NCBI RefSeq assembly: GCF_000006565.2
Contig: NC_031474.1
Location: forward strand, 1,302,001-1,366,000
Origin: Toxoplasma gondii ME49
Taxonomy: Eukaryota > Apicomplexa > Conoidasida > Eucoccidiorida > Sarcocystidae
DNA: 64,000 bases
Direction: 5' to 3'
Below the pieces are notes generated by a model. The model worked only from the letters and a program-made list of their open reading frames with translations. It ran no database searches and was not told where the DNA came from. A program made the translations under genes and the position numbers. Each line of letters begins with the position of its first letter. The first letter of the stretch is position 1. Positions 40,701 to 51,413 of this stretch are shown here, in pieces.

Positions 40701-42487
40701 TCCATTTTTGCGACTTGCCTTTGTTTTCTTCCCCACTGCCCTCTTCCGCCCTGTCGGCATCTTCCTCACTTGTACAGCATTTCGAAGATGACGACGCCCA
40801 GAGCCCACCAGTCCGCGGGGAAGGAGTAGCCGCGGGGACTTCCCTGCTCGTCGGCCTGCGGGCCATGTTCCGCGGTCCGGCGGTTCGGCTCGGAGCTTCT
40901 CGACCGCGAGCGCGGCTCTGCCAGCCGAGGAAAAAGGCGATGCTTCCCCCCAACGGGTGCGAAGGAGGAGGCCGACTTCGAGAGCGACTTCTCCTGCTCC
41001 CGGCTGTGTGAGCGACTCGCCCCCGCCTCGAACAGGCCGCAGCCGCGCCATTTTTTCGACGATCCTTGCGCAGGCGGCGCGCATGCAGCCGCGCGGCGAC
41101 CCTCGGCGATTACCTCAGGCGCCATGGCATGCAACGTCCCGCAGTAGGAAAACGTCCGCTTCAACTCGGAGGACGAGAGGGCAGACGTCGACGCAGACGA
41201 CTGACTGGACGAGGCCGGCGCAGCAAGAGTGGAGGCTGCACAGGGCGGGATGGCAGAGGGCTCTGGCCGTTCGAGGTTTTTCGCGAGGCCAAAGTCGACG
41301 AGTTTCAGGCGTCCGTCGTCTGCCAACAGGATGTTGGACGCCTGCAAGTCTCTGTAGAGAATGCCGCGTCTGTGGAGAGCCTCGAGAATCAGGACGAGTT
41401 CTGCGGCGTACCAGCGAACGCGGTCGACGGGGAAGCCGCCTTCGAAGCGAATGTGGCGGTGAAGCGGGCCGCCGAGCACAGCCTCGAAGACGAAGAAGAG
41501 CGCGCTGTCGGACTTGAAGGTCTCCACGAGGCGGTGGACGCTGCACTGGACCTCAGGGAAGAACGCGGCTTCCTCCAACACGCGGCGCTCGTTCCACAGG
41601 TGCTCGGCCTGCTTCTGCGTGACCACAGAGGCCTTTTGAACCTCTTTGACCGCAAACAGCTCGGACAGCTCGGAGTCTCCGTGGGCGTCCTCGGCGCGGC
41701 CCAGGAGGCACGGCGCCTCCGCCCGGCGTCTGCACAGCCAGAGCGAAGACTTCTTCTTCCGCGCGATTTCGCCGAGCACTTCGTAGCCGCCCAGAACCTT
41801 GGGGGCGCCGAACGCCGCGTCGCGCTCGGCCTGCGGAGCCTCCGCGAGAGGCGACGCCCGCGCCTCCGCGACTTTCCCCTCCTCAATAGGCTCCAAAGCT
41901 CGAGGCGCGTCCGCGAGAGGCGAGGCTTGTTTTTGCGCGGCTTCCCTCGCTTCGCGTCCGCGAGACGCCTCGTCCGCGGCCGCGAACGCCGATGGCCCTC
42001 GAGAAGAAGAGGGAGAGGGAGGAGACGGAGGAGTGAGACAAGTGAGGGGAGACGGAGGAGTGAGGCAAGTGAGGGGAGACGGGGGAGTGAGACACGATGG
42101 AGGAGGAGGAGGACAGCGGTGGGGAGACGGCGAAGGGAGAAAAGGATCTGATGGCTTCTCGGAGCGCAGAGACTCGCGGCAGTCTGCGCATTCGTCGGCT
42201 TGATGTAGACCGTCCTGGAGACCTGAGGGAAGCTCGGAAGACGCGTCGGCAGGTTCGGTGCTTCGACCAGCCGAGTCGAGACGCGCGGGCGGACTGAGAA
42301 CGGGGAGAAAGCCAGACTTATCCGAGGGGCCGGACGCTGAGGGAGGAGCGCCTGAGGGAGGCGCCTTCTCGGGAGGCTTCGGAGCGTGATGAGGCTCGAA
42401 CTCTGCAGCCGGCGCCTCGGCCGCCTCCGTCGACGAACTCTTCAGAGAAAGAGAGGGGAAGCGGAAAAACGTCTTGCGGCGCTGCAT
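37777..42487 (-). CDS. AGC-family protein kinase with altered catalytic loop
   Basis: Four minus-strand exons join in phase: 42487-40770, 39732-39624, 38941-38744 and 37929-37777 (2,178 nt, 725 aa). The first 230 residues are Pro/Ser/Ala-rich, including three copies of a nine-residue PPSPLTCLT unit. The kinase domain follows: a degenerate glycine loop ([13 protein letters not shown]), ATP-site lysine in FAVKEVQ (about 280), helix-C glutamate in NERRVLEE, catalytic loop YRDLQASN (about 378), VDFGLAKN, a lengthened activation segment, [11 protein letters not shown], a Ser/Arg-rich insert, and [13 protein letters not shown]. Exon 3 carries the AGC hallmark [10 protein letters not shown] and the C-tail start [12 protein letters not shown]. 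The catalytic-loop lysine is Gln, while Asp and Asn are kept. The last exon, lacking an obvious hydrophobic motif, is the least certain. Lengths and fold say AGC (PKA/PKG/AKT class); the subfamily is unresolved. Confidence 0.8.
39405..39542. repeat. (TA)n arrays with repeated TATAGATATAAATA units in a kinase intron
   Basis: Three to four near-identical blocks of a TA tract plus TGTATATAGATATAAA lie in the intron between exons 2 and 3 of the kinase (38942-39623). It looks like a larger repeat built from a dinucleotide array. Confidence 0.85.
42030..42093 (-). repeat. 27-bp minisatellite in the kinase N-terminal region
   Basis: About 2.4 tandem copies of a 27-nt unit encode PPSPLTCLT repeats on the minus strand. 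The unit preserves the reading frame. Confidence 0.8.
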
Positions 42488-44393
42488 CTGGATTGCACGC
42501 AGACGAAGAAGAGAAGAAAAGAACAGAAGAAGATAAGAAGAGAGGAAGAGAAGAGAAAAAGAAGAGAAGAAGAAGAGGAGAGAAGAAGAGAACGGGCGGC
42601 TCGAAGGAGTTCCTGGGACCCGCGCAGGCTGGAAGTCTCTGTACGGAGAGCTGAGAGAAGAGAAAGAGAAGACAGCAGACGTGAGAAAGTGACAGCGAAA
42701 CTTGGGGAAGAGAATTCGAGAGAGGCACAGAACGGAGAAAGAGAAGACAGGGGGATAGCAAGAGAGCTCGGCGGCGGTCAGGAGAGAGAGGAACGCCGGA
42801 CGAAAACAAGCAAAGTTGACGAAGACTGTGAACGAAGCGCGTCACGAGGGAATGCGGGGCGGCCTTCCAGAAACCGCCTTTGCTCCAGCCTCAGAAAAGT
42901 CTCTCGCCACTCAGAGGAGAGAGAAAGACGCGTTTCCATCTACACAAAGTCGACGCAAAGAACACAGCAGAGAGGAAAATTTGTGATTGGCGGGCGCAGT
43001 GGAGGGTGCTGTGGCCGCGGAGACGAGGGCGCTTTTTCGGAGACAGGAGAGAGGGTGAGAGTTTTGGAAGTGAAAAGGCCGAGAAAGAAGAGAAGAGAAA
43101 CTGTGGTTCCAAAAAAGAGAGGAAGGAGAAGCGCCAACTGCCGCGCGCGCTCTTGCATGCAGGAGAGCGCGAGAGAAGTACAGTGTCTGCGTCCTGCGTC
43201 GCCGGAAAGGCAGAGATCCACGCTGAAAACGGGAGACGAGAGAGAAGAAGAGCAAAAAGAAAGAAAAGACGGAGGAAAAAAACGAAGAGCAAAAGGAAAG
43301 AGAGAGAGAGAGGACACCACGAGCGGGGGGACCGTCACTCTCAGGGCAACGGAAATGGACAGACCGACGAGCACGAGAAGGACGATACAGAAGCAGAAAC
43401 AGCGCGGCGTTCTTGGGGTGTGCATCCCTTTTTCGACGCATCTGTGAAATAATAGATTTCTGAAAATCGAAACAGAAACTCTCGAAATACGCGCGAGAGA
43501 GCGTTGAGTGAAGAAAGGAACACCGGAGTCTGTAGACATGCGCCTTTCCTCCCGCCGGCGAGCAGCGGCCCTGGAGTCGGCGTCTTGCGAGTTCGGCACC
43601 AGGTGAAAACAAGCATGGAGGGAAACCGGAAGAAAAGGCAGGAAGAAAAGGCAGGAAGAGAAGGCAGGAAGATAGGCAAAGAAGCAGAGTCGATCGCGGT
43701 GTCTCGACAGCAGCTGAGGCGCGAAAACTCGACCTGGGGGCCGCCTTCGAGTGAGCGAGAGAGAAAAAGCCGAGAAGCAGCGAGCTCGTCGAGGCAAGAC
43801 TTGCAGCTGCTCGGGTGTCTCTCGACCCCCCTTCGTCGGAAACTGGAGTGGACGCGTTCTCGGCTCTGCACTTCTGCGAGTCTGCGACTCCGTTTTCTCC
43901 TTTTCCTTCCTCTGTTGCGTCTTTCCTTTCCCCTTTCGCGACTCCGCCGCCACAGCTCCGAGCGCGCAGGTCGAGAGAAGCGCGCAGGCCTGGAAGGAGG
44001 CGACCGCCTGGCGGTTGAGGGGAGTTCTTCTCGAGACTGCATGCGCGGCAAGTCGCCGATGAACGGAGAGTCTACCCTGCACAAAGGGCGGAGCCGCGTT
44101 TGAGTCTCCGCACAGAAAACACTCTCAAACAGAGTCTCCGAAAAGACGGAGAAGGCGCGAATCTGCTCCCGCGTCTCCGCGTCGCCTGCGCCCGTTTTTC
44201 TGCCCGAGACTGACAGCGCGCAGCGCTTTGCGCAAGTGCGCCGTTTCGTCGGGGACGAGTCGCCAGAATCTTTCACGCTTCTGGGGATCTGTTCGAGAGC
44301 GCCAACGAAGAGATTCGACGGCCGTCGGAGTGTCTTCTCCGCGACACGGCTCTCTGACCGAGCATTCCGCATTTCAGCCACCAGAAGACAACC
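42488..44393. promoter_or_regulatory. Divergent intergenic region, kinase / SPB4 helicase
   Basis: The kinase (-) and helicase (+) start codons face away from each other across 1.9 kb. Long minus-strand frames here (42940-44082, 43341-44381) are Arg/Ser-rich with no domain and no splice link to the kinase, so I treat them as non-coding. An upstream 5' untranslated exon for either gene is possible. Confidence 0.45.
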
Positions 44394-47380
44394 ATGGCCA
44401 CCGGTGCCGGCCAGGCCGCGGCGACGGAGCCGGGCGCTCTGGAGCAGGCGAAAGGTGAGAAAACGGGAGGCAAACGAAGGGAAAAGGCACCTTTCGCTTC
44501 CGCATGTGACCTCGCAAACTCTGGAGAGGCCTCAAGGCGTATCGGCGGAGAGAACGCCGGCGGAAAAGGCGGCGACAAACGCGCAGAGGGTGCCGCAGCT
44601 AGCCATGGCGAGCGAGGTGTACATACACCTCAACTCGAGGGCGGCGCTCTGCCGGAAGGCAAACTCGCGTCTTCTGCTTCCGCGCAGCAGGTGCAGCAGC
44701 GCGTGAGCTCTCGGTTTTCGTCCATGGCGTGTCTCTCGCCGCTGTCGCAGGCCTTCCTCGCGTCGATGCGCTTCTCCTTCGCGACGCCTGTGCAAGAAGC
44801 ATGCATCCCTCTGCTCCTCGCAGGTGTACATACACCTGGGAGCTCGGCACCCGGCGCGTCTCCGAAGCTTCTCCAGCGCAGGGACCTCGCAGTCGAGGCG
44901 CCTACAGGGTCGGGGAAGACGCTCGCCTTCGTGTTGCCGGTCGTTGAACGCCTGCTCAGCCGCCTTCGTCTGTACGAACTCGCGCGCTCTTCTGCGTCTC
45001 CTCCTCCCTCCTCTCTTGGAGACCTTTCGGAGCTCATCTGGGACCGAGAGCGCCGCCGCCGCTCTCTCCTCGACGCGCCTCTCTCGTCCTCGCCCTCTGG
45101 GGAGAGCCAAGAGTCTCTTGCGGTGGAAGGCGCCTCCCAGAAGAAAAGGACGGCGGCGCGAGGCGAAGTCGAAGCTGCAGACGACACCGCGCGCGCGCCT
45201 CACTCTCCAGAGTACGTCGTTTTTCTCAACCAAGTCCTCGAACGCAAGCCTGCCTCCACTTCCTCCTCCCCTTCTTCTGCAGACGGCGAGGGAGAGAACT
45301 CTTGTCGCATCGGGGCAGTGCTGCTGGCGCCCACCCGCGAGCTCGCTCGGCAGATCTTCAGCATCGTCCAGAGCCATGTCCGATTCGTCGAAGAGACGGT
45401 CCTGCTCCGCTTCGACGCAGCTGCTGCACATTCATCCAAGGAGTCTCGGAAGCGCAGACGAGCACAAACTCCGCAGGGAGAAGAAGAGGAGGTGATTGCA
45501 GCAGAAGCAGACGGGGAAGCTGGCGTTTCGCCTGGGAGTTTCTCGCCTTCTTCTCATGCCTTCTTTCTTCAAAGCATACTCTTAACGGGTGGTACGCGCC
45601 CTCTGGAGGCAGACTTGAGAGCTCTCGAGAGACGCGCCAGCCGTCGGGCGCTGTTTGTTCTGGTGGCAACTCCGGGGCGTCTCTCGCGACTGGTTGAAAC
45701 GGAGCGAGCGACTCGCGAACCGGTAAGAAAAAGTGGAAAAGAAGAAGCTTCCGACGAGACAGAACAGGAGAAAAAGAGGAGAAAAAGAGAAAAGAGAAAG
45801 TGAAGAAGGGAGCAGGAATAAGGGAGAAGGAAGGGGGTGGGAGAAGAAGAAGAGGAAGAACATAAGGGCAGGGACAGAGAAGGAGCGAGTGCGCCGAAGT
45901 GCCGCCTTCGTCTCTTGTTGCTCGTCAAATGCAAACGGGTGCAGCGCGGGTGTCTGACAGGCTGTTTTCATGGAATGCTTGACAAGAAAGGCGATATCTA
46001 TCCACTTCTCTGTCTTGTTCTTCCTCTGCGAATCTGTCTGTTTCTGCGTCCATCTGCCTCTCTCGTTCTATCTGCCTGCCTGTATCTTTTCTACGAGTGT
46101 TTCCGAGTTTTTTATGTATTTCCATCCCGATTTTTCTCTCGTTCTCTCTCTGTCTCTGTCTTTGTGTGGACCTCTTTGCTTTCTACCTGTCTCTAGCTGT
46201 GTGTCGAACGCCCTCTGTCTCTGTCGCACTCTTTCGTTCTTCGCGCCTATTTGTCTCTCTCTTTTTGCTGTATCTCTGGAAAGACGAGGAAGCGCAGGAA
46301 GAGTTTGGGCGAACCTTTTTCGAAGGCCTCTCTCCCTCTTTGTTTCCGTGTCTCTACACATCCCTGTCTCCCTTTCTGTTCCCCTCTCTTCAAATACAAC
46401 TGTGTACTTCCGTGCATGCGTATGACTGTTGTTTTCAAACGTTCGAGAAGGACGTTGCTCTCGCAGCCTCGCTGTGCGCCGCCGTACACGCCTGTCTTTC
46501 CTCTTCTTTCCTTTTGAAGCGAAAACGCTTCCTCTCTCCCACCGGTCTCTCTGGGGCATTGTGGAGCGCGGTGCCTTCGTTCAGCCACACACTAGGTGCT
46601 CACTGTTCGTTCAGGTCTCTCTGTTTACCGGTTTTTTTATGTTTTCCTGCTCGTCCTACACCCTTCGTCTCTCCTCTCTCGATCGCGCACACCCTTCACC
46701 TCGTCTTCAGGGACTTCTCCAATTTTCCCTCGCAGTTGCGCTGGTCCTTTGACGAACTGGACGTGGTCGTCGTCGACGAAGCAGATCGGCTTATGGACGA
46801 GCAACACACAGACGAGCTGCGGAACTTGCTGCGCTACTTTCGCGAGAAGAAGGCCAGCGCCCAGACCGAGAAACGTCTCTCCGCGGCCGCGCAGGCCGAG
46901 GCGCGTGAAGACGCGCGTTTGAGTTTTCGAGTTGCTGTTTTTTCAGCGACACTTACAGGGGCGATGGCGGAGCAGAGCAAGACGAAGGACCTCTGGGGCA
47001 TCGTGAAAGATCCTGTGTGCGTCCGTGTGGCTACGCCGCTGGCCTCACGCATCTCTAAAGCGGAGCAAGAGAAATCTGCATGCATTCAACACGACGTCCC
47101 AACGACGCTCTCCAACTTCTACGCGATCTGCGACTACGACGAAAAACTTCCTTTTCTCGTCGACTTCATAAAGTACGCCAGAGGTGCTCCGGCTCCCGCG
47201 CCCTTTGCGGCGCCCACACTTCAGTGCATCAGACTTGTCCTCGCGACGAAACGGCCCTCCCGTCTCCCGGACTCTGATGCTGTTCGTAGACTCAAAGCCA
47301 GAGCCATCTCATCTTCTGCCTTCATCGAGACGAAATGCTGCTCATAGCGATGTTACTCTTTTTTATACATCCACATATAC

Positions 47381-47412
<32 letters not shown>

Positions 47413-49741
47413 ATGGGTATATGCACAGGTATATAACTACATACAGATATATGTGAGTCTGCTCGTCAGTCGAGTGTATGTGCACATGGTGCATGTGTTG
47501 ACATGGAGATTCACGAATGTAAGCAGACACAGAGAGGCGATGTAGATTTGCGCGCAGGAACGGTGTCCGATTTGTCGATTTCTGGCTTCTTTTCAACGCG
47601 TTTTTGGCGTTCCTGCACTGTGGAGAGTCTTGCTTCGACGGCTCTGTTCTTCTCTCCGTTCTCCAGGACGCAGATCATTCCTCACAACGCGAGCTGCATC
47701 GTCTTCCTCCTCACCTGCCACTGCGTCGAGTACTTCTACGGCCTCCTCCGTGCTCTCCTTCTCTGCCCCCCTTCTTCCTCTTCTTCCCCTTCTTCCTCTT
47801 CTTCTTCTCCTTCTGCGTCTTCTGCCGCGTCTTCTGCTTTGCCTGTGCAGCTGAGTAGGCTTCACGGTCGGATGAAGCAGCGCGCGCGGTTAGCTGCATG
47901 CAAGAAGTTCGCTTCCTCTGGGAAAGAGCCGAAGGTGCTCCTGGCGACTGATGTAGCTGCGCGAGGTCTCGACTTCCCCGACGTCGACTGGACCCTGCAG
48001 CTCGACCCCCCGCAGGTACGCGCTCGCCAAGCGACGAAACATTTGCGTGAGACATTTCAACTTGTTCGCGTCTTTCGAGGTGATGCGTCCGGCAACGGTG
48101 GCCTGCGACGGTGGCCTCCAGTGTTGCGAAGAGCGGAGTGCCGGACCGAGTGGGGAGAGGGAGCGTGAAGGTCAGAAGAAGACATTTTTGCAGTCGACGC
48201 TTCGCTGTTGGACTGTTCTCGGCAATGCAGAACCCAGAGGTGTTCGTACACCGCATCGGAAGAGCCGCGCGCGCAGGACGTTCTGGCTGTGCGCTTCTTC
48301 TGTTGCTACCACACGAAGATGCGTATCTTCCCTTCCTCAAGAACCGGGGGCTGTCAATCGCTGCGTACGCAAACGCAGAGCGAACAGTCGCAAAAAAAGA
48401 AATCAACGAGGCCGCAAAAAATGAAGTGCTGCAGGTACGCGACATGTAGCTACCTCCTGTCGCATACAAACACGCATAAACACATTCATATATGCACTTA
48501 TACATACATATATACATATACATACATATATATATATATATACATCTATATACATGTATATGTGCATATATGAATATATATATATATATATATATATGTA
48601 TCTATGTGTGTGTACGTGAGCATTGAGGTGATGTGCATTTGTGCTCTGTGCAGAGAGGCGTAAGTGGATTTAGGGTGATTTCTGGAGGCTACATAGATCA
48701 GCAGAAGACAGCCTGTACAGCTGAGTCCTTTTATTCTTTGGGATGAAGTGCAGATGCCTGTGCGTCTAAGAATGTGTTGACTTCTGCAGTTTTATGCGAC
48801 GTAGAAGTTTGTGTCGACATTTCTCCACGTGGAATACACCTCTGCGGAAGCGAAGCCGCGTTTCCTGTTTCTCTTTTCTCTCAGTTTTCCGCTGCTACAT
48901 GCTCGAGAAGCGGCCCTGTGTTTTTGTCCGTGCGTCTGCCCAGGACCGCGCACTCGTTCTGAAAAGTTCCAAGGCCTTCGTCTCCTTCGTTCGCGCGTAC
49001 AAGGAACACCAGCTCTCCTTCCTTCTGCCCTTTCAGGTAATCCGCTTTCTTCTTCTCCTCCATTTCGGCTCTCGGCTCACTCTTGTCTCGCTCCCCGTTT
49101 GCTTCCCTTTTTGTTGTTCTGTCTGCGAGCTGCGTCTGCCCCTCCACCTTGGCCGACGGCTTTCTCTTTTTTGCAGAATCTGGATCTCGGACGCCTCGCG
49201 ACCGCCTTTGCGTTGCTGCGTTTGCCGCGCATGAAAGAGATCGTAGGCCGCCGCATTTCCAACTTCACACAGAGCGCCGCAGATCCGCTGAAGATTCCTT
49301 TTCGATTCGACTCCGCCCGCGAGGCTGAGCGGCTGGCTGGACTCTCAGACGCCCTCGAGCAGCGCGCGAAGCGACACACAGAGAGGGAACGCAGACGCGA
49401 GAACGCGAGAAAAAAACAAAGTGAAAAAGAAGCGCGAGCAGACCTACGCAACCCCCACCGAACGAAAGCCGAAAAACGAAAAGTCAAAAGGTACGAAGCG
49501 ATACACTTTTCTACGCGCGTACATTCACAGGCACCAGTATATACAGATGTTGTGGGCGCGCGTGTTGATGTGTATTCTTGGCATATGTTTGTTCGCAATA
49601 TCCACAAATTTATATATATATATATATGCATTTATATGCATATATACACATATATACATACATACATGTATATATATACATACATATGCGTGTGTATGCG
49701 TGGTGTAGAGTATAAACTTATGTGGGTGTGTAGCTTGCGGT

Positions 49742-49782
<41 letters not shown>

Positions 49783-50380
49783 TAGGTAGAACGATAGATG
49801 GATAGGTAAGTAGGTAGATAGGTAGGTAGATAGATATGTTTGAATATGTTTGTGCAGGTCTATTTGTGTTTATTTTGTGTTTGTGTTCCGCTGCACTCGC
49901 GCATGATGGTGTGCTTGAAGAGCTTGTGGCAGACTGTGCGTTTCCTTCTCAGGCGCAATGCTTTGGACGAGTGGGAAGAGCTCGCTTTCGAAGGTACAGT
50001 CTGTTTGGGTCTCCGGAAAATCAAGTTTTCCTTCACTGTGAAAGAAAGTTTCGGTCACCGTTTTGCGTCTCTGTTTTTGCAAGTCTGTGACCCGCCCGAG
50101 AAGGCAGCTGTCTGCTTCGCTTCTCTTTTTTTGGAGCGCCTTTCTCGCTCGTTGATTACTCTCGAGAGACACTTGCAGACCGATAGAATGCGTTGGCTTC
50201 TCTTCTTCAGTAAAGCGTTTCCTTTTATCACAACTCGGTTGCCTTTTGCAGAAAGTCGGTCGTTTTTTGTGGTACTGATTCTACCGCTTGTAATGAAGAT
50301 TCAAGTTTGACAATTGCAGATTCATTTCTGCAGATGACGCAGTATGTCGTTCTCCTTTCCTCTCTCTATAAACATATGCG

Positions 50381-50416
<36 letters not shown>

Positions 50417-51413
50417 TACATGTGTATATATGTATATGCACCTGTCTGTCCAGGCTGTTGTATTTTTATGTATACGTTTGCTGATTTTCCGTGCAGAACG
50501 CATGGCTCGTAAACTGAGGAAGGGAAAACTTTCAGAAGTTGAGTACGAAAGGGAACTGAAAAAGCGTAAGTGCCTCCACGCGTGTCAGTGGAGACTCCAG
50601 AAAACCCAGCTAGACAAACGACTGCATGCATGGAGCTTGCGAGTCTCGAGGCAGACGCATGCAGAGCTCCATCTTTTTTCTCGAGTTTCGTACACCTGGG
50701 GTCTGCTGCGAAGGCTAACACACGCATCTCGATGTCTGAGTCGATCTGTGTACCTGTACGTGCTTATGCTCGTAGCGATCCACTAGCATCTTTTTATATT
50801 CATCTGCATGCACCTATCTTCATATATACATATGCATATATATATATATATATATACATAGATAGATATATGTCTCCCTTATTCTACATATGGACGTGTG
50901 TACCTTTCTACGTATGCACGCATACGCGCATACTGTTATTCATGGCTGTCTACGTCTATCTACATCTCTATAAATGTGAGTATCCGAGAAGGCTTGCATG
51001 TATTGTCTGGGCACCTCTCGCGCGTTGCTGTCTGTGCAGGCGGCGAGCAGTTTGCGGACGACTTCTCGGACGTTTCTGGAGGCGACTCGGAAGCGGACTC
51101 GCTGGCCGACAGCGACGGCATCGCGGGAGACGAGGATCCGGGGTGTACAGACACCGGAGGGCGTTCGAGCCAGGGGAGGCGAGGGTCGGACGCGTCTTCG
51201 GTGAACGAGGAGCGCGCCGACGACTGCAGCGACGTGAGCGACTTCGGCGACAGTTTGGGCGGCGAGTCTGACGAGAAGAGGCCCTCGAGTTCGAGGCCCG
51301 GCGGAGAAAAGAATCGGCGACGCGGAGACGGTGCCCCGCACAAAAAACCGCCAAAGTGGATTGGCACTCGAGGCCGGAAAACCAAGAAGAAGAAGTGGGG
51401 GAAACGGAAGTAG
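44394..51413 (+). CDS. DEAD-box RNA helicase, SPB4/DDX55 type (60S ribosome assembly)
   Basis: ATP-dependent RNA helicase of the nucleolar Spb4/DDX55 family, which remodels pre-60S particles. Nine exons join in phase: 44394-45722, 46736-47172, 47667-48015, 48231-48434, 48944-49036, 49177-49490, 49953-49993, 50497-50565 and 51040-51413 (3,210 nt, 1,069 aa). The start is ACAACCATGG. Motifs in order: Q motif ([10 protein letters not shown]), I APTGSGKT (about 173), Ia APTRELARQ (about 315), GG, Ib TPGR (about 425), [10 protein letters not shown] (about 456), III SAT (about 514), then [12 protein letters not shown] and [13 protein letters not shown]. The family tail is present: [29 protein letters not shown] and a basic, coiled region ending in [13 protein letters not shown]. 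The roughly 140-residue insert between motifs I and Ia and the acidic tail make it longer than the usual 600 aa. Exon 7 is only 41 nt. Confidence 0.9.
44615..44837 (+). repeat. Duplicated 16-mer AGGTGTACATACACCT in the helicase exon 1
   Basis: The identical 16-mer occurs at 44615-44630 and 44822-44837, 207 bp apart (69 codons), both read as GVHTP in frame. Each is an imperfect palindrome with 7-bp arms around CA. They belong to the GGTGTNNNNACACC family. Confidence 0.8.
47367..47420. repeat. (TA)n array in helicase intron 2
   Basis: Compound CATATA/TATA array inside the intron 47173-47666. Confidence 0.85.
48486..48600. repeat. (TA)n / (CATA)n arrays in helicase intron 4
   Basis: Two TA tracts joined by CATATATA-type units in the intron 48435-48943. 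Confidence 0.85.
49608..49830. repeat. (TA)n plus TAGGTAGA tetramer-like arrays in helicase intron 6
   Basis: TA tracts at about 49608-49690 and 49739-49784 are followed by a TAGGTAGA/GATGGATAGG-type array to about 49830, all within the intron 49491-49952. Confidence 0.8.
50376..50440. repeat. (TA)n array in helicase intron 7
   Basis: TA array within the intron 49994-50496, ending about 55 bp before the exon 8 acceptor. A similar array lies in intron 8 at about 50816-50875. Confidence 0.85.

Noticed and set aside
42940..44381. Two overlapping minus-strand frames of 380 and 346 codons upstream of the kinase
   Set aside because: Low-complexity Arg/Ser text with no domain, and neither joins the kinase first exon in phase; more likely promoter and 5' untranslated DNA.
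44532..45431. Minus-strand frame of 299 codons opposite the helicase exon 1
   Set aside because: Antisense to clear DEAD-box motifs; Arg-rich composition typical of reversed coccidian coding DNA.
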